From Cellvibrionaceae bacterium (lineage in GTDB: Bacteria > Pseudomonadota > Gammaproteobacteria > Pseudomonadales > Cellvibrionaceae), in contig JAOXRV010000626.1 of assembly GCA_025800435.1 (NCBI GenBank), positions 1 to 6,074 of the forward strand: DNA of 6,074 nt, given 5' to 3'. The translations under genes and the position numbers were made by a program. Under the pieces are notes generated by a model, which saw only the letters and a program-made list of their open reading frames with translations, was not told the origin of the DNA and searched no databases. The first letter of the stretch is position 1. Each line of letters begins with the position of its first letter. This document shows, piece after piece, positions 1 to 6,074 of the stretch.

Positions 1-64
1 AACCTTAGTGCTTTTTAAAATAACCAATAATTTCATGAAGTTACGTGTTTTATCCATGCGCCAA

Positions 65-93
65 TAAGGCCTTGCAAAAAAACTGCTAAGGCC
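65..93. repeat. TAAGGCC direct repeat, 22-base period, with an inverted pairing option
   Basis: TAAGGCC occurs at 65-71 and again at 87-93, start to start 22 bases, close to two DNA helix turns. The first copy extends to the palindrome AAGGCCTT (66-73), so GGCCTT (68-73) can also pair with AAGGCC (88-93) as a six-base stem with a 14-base loop containing an A7 run. There is no following T tract, so it does not look like a + strand intrinsic terminator. It could be an operator upstream of the TTGACA box, but short repeats of this size also arise by chance. Confidence 0.3.
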
Positions 94-131
94 AGCGACA
101 AAGAGTTCTTGGGTAGCTGTGAACAAGTGAA

Positions 132-159
132 TTGACATGCAGCAAGATATTTAGAAAAT
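132..159 (+). promoter_or_regulatory. Candidate sigma70 promoter for the two-gene unit
   Basis: TTGACA at 132-137 is a perfect -35 hexamer. Sixteen bases later GAAAAT (154-159) matches 4 of 6 positions of the -10 consensus. Transcription would begin near 166, giving a leader of about 57 bases before the ATG at 223. A better -10 hexamer, TACAAT at 167-172, is too far from TTGACA (29 bases) and has no good -35 of its own. The call rests only on hexamer matches in AT-rich DNA. Confidence 0.4.
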
Positions 160-209
160 TAGTGGTTACAATCTTTGCCTAATCCATAACGCTTATCAAG
201 GTACTAAAG

Positions 210-230
210 CGGATGCATTCGGATGAATAG
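210..230 (+). repeat. Ten-base tandem duplication at the start codon, making a five-codon mini-ORF
   Basis: Two adjacent ten-base units, CGGATGCATT (210-219) and CGGATGAATA (220-229), match at 8 of 10 positions, so the ATG appears twice, at 213 and 223. The 213 ATG is out of frame and reads MHSDE before TAG at 228-230, which overlaps the real start. AAGG at 198-201 is better placed for the 213 start than for 223, whose own upstream sequence (AAAGCGGA) is only weakly Shine-Dalgarno-like. Translation of the mini-ORF is unproven. Confidence 0.35.
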
Positions 231-3200
231 CGCACAAACAGGGGCTGCCAAACACGTACCCATTATCGGTATTGGCGCCTCCGCCGGTGGTTTGGAGGCT
301 GCCTCCCAATTGCTTTCCCACTTGAGCCCCGAGCTGCACCACGCACTGGTGGTGCTGCAGCATATCGCCCCGGATTACAAAAGCATGATGGCCGAGCTGC
401 TGGGCCGGGAAACCCGCTTGCAGGTTGTGGAATTGCACCATAACACCAGCCCTGAGCCCGGGGTTGTGTATGTGGTACCGCCCAATAACAATGCCTTTGT
501 CGAAGCTGGCAAGCTAAAGCTTGAAGCGGCCGCCAACACGGTATCGCCCAAGCCCTCGATAGATCGGTTTTTTACCAGCCTGGCCAATGAACAGGGCGAA
601 GAGGCCATCGGCGTGGTGTTATCGGGCACCGGCAGCGATGGCAGCGTTGGGCTTAAGGCGATCCAAGTTGGCGGCGGCCTAACCATCGCCCAGGCCCCCA
701 ACTCGGCCAAGTATTCGGGTATGCCCTTTGCGGCCATCAGCAGCAACTGTGCCAATATGATCCTAGAGCCACAGGATATCGCCAATAAACTGCAAGCGCT
801 AAGCAGCAGTGGCGGCGACGCCAGCCTGCCAGTGCCCAAATCCACCCTGGAACAGCTGCTGCAGCGCTTAAAGGAGCACTCGGGGGTAAACTTTTTTGGC
901 TATAAAACCGGCACCCTCAGCCGCCGTATCCGCCGCCGCATGGTGGCCACCAGCTGCCGCGCAATGGAAGACTACCTAGAGCTGTGTACACAGCGGCCAG
1001 AAGAACTCAAAGTACTGGAAAAAGAAATTCTGATCTCGGTAACAGACTTTTTCCGCGACCGCGAAGCCTTTGCGGCACTTAGGGCCAGGGTGGCAGACAT
1101 CCTGGCAGCGGCCAAGCCAAACGGCGAGCTGCGGCTTTGGGTGGCCGGCTGCGCCACCGGCGAAGAGGCCTATACCCTGGCGATTTTAGTGAGCGAAGAA
1201 AAGCGCAGCCAGGGACGCGACAACCCGGTGCAAATCTTTGCCACCGATATCGACGAAGATGCTCTCAACCAAGCCCGCCAGGGGCTCTACCCCAAGGCCA
1301 GTTTAAGTGGCTTGAGCAAAACCCTATTAAAACACTATTTTATTAAGCGCAATGATAAACGCTACGAGGTCAGCAAGTCCCTGCGGGATATGCTGGTATT
1401 TGCCAACCACAACCTGGTTAGCGACCCACCGTTTTTGCGCCTAGATCTGGTCTCCTGCCGCAATGTGTTAATCTACCTCGATAAACCGCTACAGGGCGAG
1501 GCCTTGCGGCGCTTCCATTTTTCGCTTAAGCCCAATGGCACCCTGTTTCTGGGCCGCTCTGAGAGCGTGGGCCAATCAGAAAGCCTGTTTAGCACGGTCA
1601 ATCGACGCGAGCGTATTTTCAGTAAACAGGACACTGCCGAATCCCAAAGCGCACCCAGCAACGGCGCCCGCCTCGCCCCCCTGCCCCGTCACCGCAGCGA
1701 CCCACCCCAGCTGATTTTAAGCGGCCTGACCAGCCAGCTGAATATTACCCTGGCACTGTGCGCCGAAGATGGTAAGGTGATTAAAACCGCCGGTGATACC
1801 AGCCGTTTTTTCCGCCTGCCTTCGTCCTCTTCGGAAATACTGCTAAGCAATATTATCATCCCCCAGCTGAAGGCACAGATGCTGACCCAGCTGCACAGCC
1901 TGCGCAAAACCCGGCGCCCCCAGCAAAGCCAGGGGCTGAGTATCTTCGGCCGCCGCTGGCGCATGAGCAGCAGCTATATCGACGAGCACAATAGCAACCG
2001 AATCCTGCTTAGCATCAGCGAATTGGGCCCCGGCGAAGCCCAGGCTTCAGTGTCGGCACCTACGGCAGGCGAAGATATCAAAGATGAGCTGCAAGTAACC
2101 CGCGAGCAATTACAATCGGTGATCGAGCAATTGACCACCGCCAATGAAGAAATGCAGATGCTCAACGAGGAAGCCCAGGCATCCAACGAGGAGTTACAGG
2201 CCACCAATGAAGAAATGGAAGCCTCCAACGAGGAGCTGCAAGCGACCAGCCAAGAACTGGTTACCCTCAACGAAGAGCTGAGTGTAAAATCTTCGGAGCT
2301 TAGCCTGCTCAACCAAGAGTACGCCCACCTCTACGACTCCTTCGACTTCCCGGTTATGGTATTCGACCACGACCAACGGCTGCTGCGTTTTAATGCACCG
2401 GCCAGTATGCAGTTTCAACTGCGCGTCAACCTCAGCAACTTGCACCTGAGCGAGCTGCGCCTGCCCGCCTACCTCGACGACCTAGACGGTTATTTAGAGC
2501 AAGTTGAAACCCAGGGCACACGCTCGGAGTTTTTAGTTGAACACGATCACACCGCTTATCAATTAATGATCAGCCCCGGTTTTGACGAGGGCGGTAAGTC
2601 GACCTTTACCGTGGTCAGCCTGGTGGATATCAGCAAAATGCGCGAGGCCGAACGTGAACTGAATGAGTCTAAAAACCGCCTCAAGACCATCATGGACAAC
2701 ACCACCATGTTGATCTCAATGAAGGATTTGCTCGGCAATTACCTCTACGCCAACGAGGCATTTATCGACGCCTTCGGTTTAGATCCAGACAACTATGAAG
2801 GCAAAAGCGATTTTGAGTTATTCCCCGAGAACTGCGCCCGCAGTAACTGGGCCAATGATTTAGAGGCGATTCGAAACCAGCAAGTGGTGGAATCGGAAAC
2901 TCAGTTTATCCGCGACGGCAAGGTGTATATCTATCGCCATGTGCACCAGGTACTCAAGGATTACAAGGGCAAGCCCAACCTGATTATCAGCGAAGCTGAA
3001 GACATTACCAGCCGCAAGCAGGCCGAGGAAAAACTCACCATTGCCGCGCGGGTGTTTCAACAGGCCGGCGAGGCGATTGTGGTCACCGACCGCAATGGCC
3101 GTATCCAATCTATCAATGAAGCGTTTAGCAAATTAAGCGGCTATAGCGAACAAGAGGCCAACGGCGAAGAGATAGGTAAGCTGCTAAACTCCCGCCGCCA

Positions 3201-4758
3201 CAGCGACGATTTTTTTGCCGACATGTGGCACCACCTGATCGAGCGCGGCCACTGGCAGGGAGAAGTCTGGAACCGGCGCAAAAATGGCGATGTTGTCTCC
3301 GAGTGGTTAACCATCAACAGTATCAGCAATGCCGACAATGAAACCGAGTGCTATATCTCGGTGTTTTCCGACATTACGAGTCTCAAGGAATCCCAGCGCA
3401 AGGTTGAGTTTTTAGCCACCCACGATGCCTTGAGCGGCCTGCCCAACCGCAACCTGTTTATGGACCGGCTCGACAATGCCCTAACCCGCTGTCGCCGCAA
3501 CCGCAGTTCGCTGGCGGTTATGTTTATTGATTTGGATGGTTTTAAAACCATTAACGACACACTCGGGCACGATATTGGCGACCAGCTGCTGATTCAGGTG
3601 GCGCGCAAACTGCAAACCCTGGTGCGCGATATCGATACCGTCTCCCGCCTCGGTGGCGACGAGTTCACCATCGCTCTGAGCGAGTGCAACCCTGAAGAAG
3701 TACAGCTGATCGCAAACCGCATTCTCGATGAACTGAGCCACCCGGTCGAAATTGAAGAGCGAAAAATTTTTGCCTCGGCCAGTATTGGCATTGCCCTCTA
3801 CCCCGAAGACGGTAGCGACTCCAGCGGTTTGTTAAAAGCTGCCGACACCGCCATGTACAAATCCAAGGAACTGGGTCGCAACCAATACCAGTTTTTTCAC
3901 CCGAATATGCGCGAGCGCCTGCTCAAACAGTCGGCGATGGATAACTCGATCAAAAAGGCCATCCGCCTAAAGCAGTTTCGCTTGGTGTTTCAACCCAAGT
4001 TCTCCACTGCTGCGCCGGCTACTATGATCGGCGCCGAGGCACTGCTGCGCTGGAACCAGCCCGAATTGGGCGAGATACCGCCGGCCGAGTTTATTCCGGT
4101 GGCCGAGCGCAACGGCAGCATTATCGAACTGAGTAATTTAATTATCGCGCTGCTGATTGAACAGCTGGCGCGCTTGCGCAGCACCGGCCTGGTGCTGCCG
4201 GAAATAGCCTTTAACGTCTCCGCCCGCAGCTTTCAACAAGAGGCCTTTGTCAGCTCGCTGAGCAAAACCATGCAGACCTATATGCTGCCGCCAGAGCAAC
4301 TGAAAATTGAAATTACCGAGGGTGCGGTAATGGAAAACAATCCTACCGCCATCGATAATTTAGAGGCTCTGCGCGAACTCGGCATGGGCATTGCCATCGA
4401 CGACTTTGGCACCGGCTACTCATCCCTAAGCTATCTTAAGCAACTGCCCATCGACGAGTTAAAAATTGATAAAAGCTTTGTCGATGGTGTCGGCCAGGAT
4501 GACAACGACGAAGCCATCTCCAAGGCGATTTTATCCATGGCCGCCGCCCTCGACCTGGACGTGGTGGCCGAGGGGGTTGAAACCCAGGCCCAGCTCACCT
4601 GGCTGCAAAACAATGGCTGCCCTATGGTGCAGGGCTATTTATTGTCGCCGCCGCTGGAGCTTGAAGAATTTGCCGAGCGGGTGTTACAACAACAAATGGT
4701 CTCTGCCAAGGACGATACGAACATGGGCGATACCAATACGGAAAGTACCAATGACTGA
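223..4758 (+). CDS. CheB-CheR-coiled coil-PAS(x3)-GGDEF-EAL hybrid signalling protein
   Basis: A 1511-residue, probably cytoplasmic protein: I see no signal peptide or membrane segment. Domains by residue: CheB glutamate methylesterase, about 12-195, with triad candidates Ser20 (GASAGG), His47 (LQHIAP) and Asp139 (GTGSDG); CheR SAM-dependent methyltransferase, about 210-470, with TDFFRD 274-279, SAM loop AGCATGEEAY 308-317, DID, and CRNVLIYL 412-419; a degenerate PAS-like domain, about 495-610; a heptad coiled coil, about 620-702; PAS domains near 700-805, 818-930 and 938-1052; GGDEF, 1065-1225, with motif 1144-1148 and an RxxD inhibitory site at 1135-1138; EAL, 1240-1490, with EAL 1272-1274, Asn1331, Glu1363/Glu1366, DDFG 1393-1396, Lys1414, Glu1450 and Gln1470. 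It should therefore both make and break c-di-GMP and modify receptor-type glutamates; the real net activity and substrates are unknown. The start is fixed by an in-frame TAA at 205-207, with no other usual start codon between. The Shine-Dalgarno match is weak. CheB-CheR fusions are a known family; a GGDEF-EAL tail is a less usual C terminus. Confidence 0.95.
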   Translation: MNSAQTGAAKHVPIIGIGASAGGLEAASQLLSHLSPELHHALVVLQHIAPDYKSMMAELLGRETRLQVVELHHNTSPEPGVVYVVPPNNNAFVEAGKLKLEAAANTVSPKPSIDRFFTSLANEQGEEAIGVVLSGTGSDGSVGLKAIQVGGGLTIAQAPNSAKYSGMPFAAISSNCANMILEPQDIANKLQALSSSGGDASLPVPKSTLEQLLQRLKEHSGVNFFGYKTGTLSRRIRRRMVATSCRAMEDYLELCTQRPEELKVLEKEILISVTDFFRDREAFAALRARVADILAAAKPNGELRLWVAGCATGEEAYTLAILVSEEKRSQGRDNPVQIFATDIDEDALNQARQGLYPKASLSGLSKTLLKHYFIKRNDKRYEVSKSLRDMLVFANHNLVSDPPFLRLDLVSCRNVLIYLDKPLQGEALRRFHFSLKPNGTLFLGRSESVGQSESLFSTVNRRERIFSKQDTAESQSAPSNGARLAPLPRHRSDPPQLILSGLTSQLNITLALCAEDGKVIKTAGDTSRFFRLPSSSSEILLSNIIIPQLKAQMLTQLHSLRKTRRPQQSQGLSIFGRRWRMSSSYIDEHNSNRILLSISELGPGEAQASVSAPTAGEDIKDELQVTREQLQSVIEQLTTANEEMQMLNEEAQASNEELQATNEEMEASNEELQATSQELVTLNEELSVKSSELSLLNQEYAHLYDSFDFPVMVFDHDQRLLRFNAPASMQFQLRVNLSNLHLSELRLPAYLDDLDGYLEQVETQGTRSEFLVEHDHTAYQLMISPGFDEGGKSTFTVVSLVDISKMREAERELNESKNRLKTIMDNTTMLISMKDLLGNYLYANEAFIDAFGLDPDNYEGKSDFELFPENCARSNWANDLEAIRNQQVVESETQFIRDGKVYIYRHVHQVLKDYKGKPNLIISEAEDITSRKQAEEKLTIAARVFQQAGEAIVVTDRNGRIQSINEAFSKLSGYSEQEANGEEIGKLLNSRRHSDDFFADMWHHLIERGHWQGEVWNRRKNGDVVSEWLTINSISNADNETECYISVFSDITSLKESQRKVEFLATHDALSGLPNRNLFMDRLDNALTRCRRNRSSLAVMFIDLDGFKTINDTLGHDIGDQLLIQVARKLQTLVRDIDTVSRLGGDEFTIALSECNPEEVQLIANRILDELSHPVEIEERKIFASASIGIALYPEDGSDSSGLLKAADTAMYKSKELGRNQYQFFHPNMRERLLKQSAMDNSIKKAIRLKQFRLVFQPKFSTAAPATMIGAEALLRWNQPELGEIPPAEFIPVAERNGSIIELSNLIIALLIEQLARLRSTGLVLPEIAFNVSARSFQQEAFVSSLSKTMQTYMLPPEQLKIEITEGAVMENNPTAIDNLEALRELGMGIAIDDFGTGYSSLSYLKQLPIDELKIDKSFVDGVGQDDNDEAISKAILSMAAALDLDVVAEGVETQAQLTWLQNNGCPMVQGYLLSPPLELEEFAERVLQQQMVSAKDDTNMGDTNTESTND
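2140..2328 (+). repeat. Nine-heptad coding repeat (signalling coiled coil)
   Basis: Residues 640-702 of the hybrid protein form nine consecutive seven-residue units, mostly of the form x-N-E-E-hydrophobic-x-x (for example SNEELQA, TNEEMEA, SNEELQA). The repetition is visible in the DNA: TCCAACGAGGAG recurs 42 bases apart (2182 and 2224), and CCAATGAAGAAATG recurs 63 bases apart (2141 and 2204), both multiples of 21. It forms the helical linker between the CheB-CheR half and the PAS/c-di-GMP half, as in other CheB-CheR fusions, and probably drives dimerisation. Confidence 0.85.
4740..4758 (+). promoter_or_regulatory. Ribosome binding site and stop/start overlap coupling the two genes
   Basis: GGAA at 4740-4743 lies about 7 bases before the ATG at 4751, and the first gene ends with TGA at 4756-4758, inside the start of the second. 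The 8-base overlap is in a different reading frame. This arrangement is typical of translational coupling and places the hybrid enzyme and the phytochrome on one transcript. No terminator or internal promoter is visible between them. Confidence 0.65.
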
Positions 4759-6074
4759 CAAGCTAATCGACGAGTGCGAAAACGAACAGCTGCATTTATC
4801 CGGCCAGATTCAAGCGGCCGGGGCTTTACTGGTGGCGGATGGCGATTTTCGTATCAGTCACTTCTCGGCTAATCTCGGTGGCTACCTGGCCCTGGACGAG
4901 GTACCGATGCCCGGACAGGCATTGCCCGAGGCCCTGGCCCTGCTAGTCAAAAACCACCTGCCCGAACAGGGTCAACAGCGCTATTTGCAATACACCGGCA
5001 AAGACCGGCAACTGGATCTGACCCTGTCCCGCCAGGGGGAGCAGCTGTGTCTGGGCTTTAGCCATATTAAGCCACAACTGGTCCTACCGCCGGCCCCTTC
5101 GATGCCGGCCACCATCAGCAACCAAGAGGATTTGGACCACTGCCGCGAGCAGCTGCTGGACTGGATTGCCCAGGCCACTGGCCACCAGCGCTGTATGTAC
5201 TATCAGTTTTTAGAAGACGGCGACGGCCAGGTGCTGAGCGAAGTTCGCAACGCCGAGGCCGAGGGCAGCTACCTGGGGCTGCGCTACCCGGCCAGCGATA
5301 TTCCCCAAATTGCCCGGCAGCTCTACCTGCACAGCCCCTGGCGGCAAATACCCGATGCCCGGGCCGAGGCCATCCCCATCCATGGCGATGGCAGCCCAGT
5401 CGATCTAAGCCACACCGACCTGCGCAGTGTTTCGCCCATGCACTTGATCTATATGGCCAATATGGGTGTGGCCGCTTCGCTGTCTTTCCCGATTGTGCGC
5501 TCGGGTAAACTCGATGCCCTAATCTCCTGCCATTCCAATAAGCCCCACTATTTAGACAATGGCAGCCTTCAGGCCATGGCCACCGCCATAGCGCAGTACA
5601 CCACTGTGCTTAAAGACTTTGATATTCGCCAGCGCCTGAAGGTGGTGGATGAATTTAACTACAAGGCCGAGCAACTGGGCGCTCTGTTGCGCCGACAGCA
5701 CGGCTTAGAGCAGCAGTGGAACACCTTGGCCCAGGAGCTACTGAGCTATTTTGACGCCGACGGGGTGGTGTTGTGCCGCAGCCAGGACACCCTGGTGTGT
5801 GGCAGTGTGCCTGAGCTGGCGGTGGTAGAAGCCATCGACGCCCTGCTGCGCCAAGACCCGGAACAATTGGCGTTTTACAGCGATAATCTGGCCGGCCAGG
5901 CCGATGATTTTCCACTGTCGATTATCGCCGGGGCGGCAGCGCTAAAATTTAAGCCCCACCAGCACTCCAAACAGAGCCACAGCCTTATGCTGCTGCGCGA
6001 ACAAACTATCTACGATGTAAGCTGGGGTGGCAACCCCAATAAACCGATCGAGCACCACGACGGTACCTACGGCA
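4751..6074 (+). CDS. bphP: Bacteriophytochrome, N-terminal photosensory part (PAS-GAF-partial PHY), cut by window end
   Basis: The 441 codons present are the photosensory core of a biliverdin-binding red/far-red photoreceptor. Cys9, in a C-x5-H-x2-G-x-IQ context, matches the thioether-forming Cys of bacteriophytochromes (Cys24 in Deinococcus DrBphP). The N-terminal PAS domain covers about residues 9-115. The GAF domain, about 135-290, contains PASDIP 180-185 (Asp183 equals the DIP Asp), Tyr192, Arg198, Arg225, and SPMHLIYMANMG 228-239 with His231, then CHS 260-262 with His261; these line up with DrBphP Asp207, Tyr216, Arg222, Arg254, His260 and His290. The PHY domain starts near residue 300 and reaches the WGGNP motif (425-429) at the base of the tongue; the PRxSF part and the output domain (histidine kinase in most relatives) lie beyond the window. 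The start ATG overlaps the preceding gene by 8 bases and has a GGAA about 7 bases upstream. Some usually conserved positions differ (IQAAG for IQPHG, LDAL for LWGL). Photochromism is probable but not proven. Confidence 0.93.
   Translation, partial: MTDKLIDECENEQLHLSGQIQAAGALLVADGDFRISHFSANLGGYLALDEVPMPGQALPEALALLVKNHLPEQGQQRYLQYTGKDRQLDLTLSRQGEQLCLGFSHIKPQLVLPPAPSMPATISNQEDLDHCREQLLDWIAQATGHQRCMYYQFLEDGDGQVLSEVRNAEAEGSYLGLRYPASDIPQIARQLYLHSPWRQIPDARAEAIPIHGDGSPVDLSHTDLRSVSPMHLIYMANMGVAASLSFPIVRSGKLDALISCHSNKPHYLDNGSLQAMATAIAQYTTVLKDFDIRQRLKVVDEFNYKAEQLGALLRRQHGLEQQWNTLAQELLSYFDADGVVLCRSQDTLVCGSVPELAVVEAIDALLRQDPEQLAFYSDNLAGQADDFPLSIIAGAAALKFKPHQHSKQSHSLMLLREQTIYDVSWGGNPNKPIEHHDGTYG

Larger units (their letters stand above)
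1..222. other. AT-rich upstream leader without a supported gene
   Basis: All frames are interrupted by stops. The only open tails at the left edge are five codons ending with TAA at 16-18 and twenty-one codons ending with TAA at 65-67; either could be the end of an upstream gene, but neither can be identified. The base composition is clearly more AT-rich than the coding region, as expected of a regulatory leader. No tRNA, riboswitch or hairpin-plus-T-tract terminator was recognised. Confidence 0.6.

Noticed and set aside
2..67. Open tail of 21 codons at the left edge ending in TAA, as a possible upstream gene end
   Set aside because: It is too short and AT-rich to identify, and a competing frame ends at 16-18. 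No motif supports either.
68..93. GGCCTT/AAGGCC stem as an intrinsic terminator of an upstream gene
   Set aside because: Only six pairs, a 14-base loop and no downstream T tract; it fits a direct repeat or chance better.
375..845. 156-codon open frame on the minus strand
   Set aside because: It lies opposite the well-supported CheB domain, shows no recognisable motif, and fits a shadow frame in GC-rich coding DNA.
1137..1346. 69-codon Arg-rich open frame on the plus strand
   Set aside because: It is an out-of-frame reading across the CheR SAM-binding motif; the CheR frame is clearly the coding one.
1974..2312. Ser/Leu-rich open frame of 112 codons on the minus strand
   Set aside because: It is the antisense of the NEE heptad repeat; the repeated codons avoid stops on the other strand. 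There is no family resemblance and it lies wholly inside the CheB-CheR hybrid gene.
2919..3380. PAS domains as LOV-type blue-light sensors
   Set aside because: I see no flavin-binding GxNCRFLQ-type motif in any of the three PAS domains, so a second built-in photoreceptor is not supported.
5655..5915. 86-codon Pro/Arg-rich open frame on the minus strand
   Set aside because: It lies opposite the GAF-PHY region of the phytochrome, which has convincing family motifs in the + frame.

Overview
The window holds two genes on the + strand, read in series. The base composition (GC-rich coding DNA behind an AT-rich leader) and the protein families suggest a Gammaproteobacterium, possibly an aquatic or marine one with many c-di-GMP proteins. 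This is a guess from family resemblance, not an identification.

Bases 1-222 are an AT-rich leader with no convincing gene. It contains a perfect TTGACA hexamer with a possible -10 box, a TAAGGCC direct repeat, and a small tandem duplication around the start codon that creates a five-codon overlapping mini-ORF.

Bases 223-4758 encode one 1511-residue soluble protein. In order it carries a CheB-type methylesterase domain without a receiver, a CheR-type methyltransferase, a degenerate PAS-like domain, a nine-heptad coiled coil, three PAS domains, a GGDEF diguanylate cyclase domain and an EAL phosphodiesterase domain. The signature catalytic residues of all four enzyme domains can be read in the sequence. 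The polypeptide therefore joins two pairs of opposing activities: methylation/demethylation and c-di-GMP synthesis/degradation.

From base 4751 to the window edge, overlapping the first gene by 8 bases, is the photosensory part of a bacteriophytochrome (PAS-GAF-partial PHY) with the biliverdin-binding Cys near its N terminus. Its output domain lies outside the window. The overlap strongly suggests co-translation. The simplest reading is a light-responsive module in which a red/far-red photoreceptor and a methylation/c-di-GMP hybrid act in the same pathway. That link is inferred from gene order alone. No chemoreceptor, CheA, CheW or heme oxygenase gene is present here.
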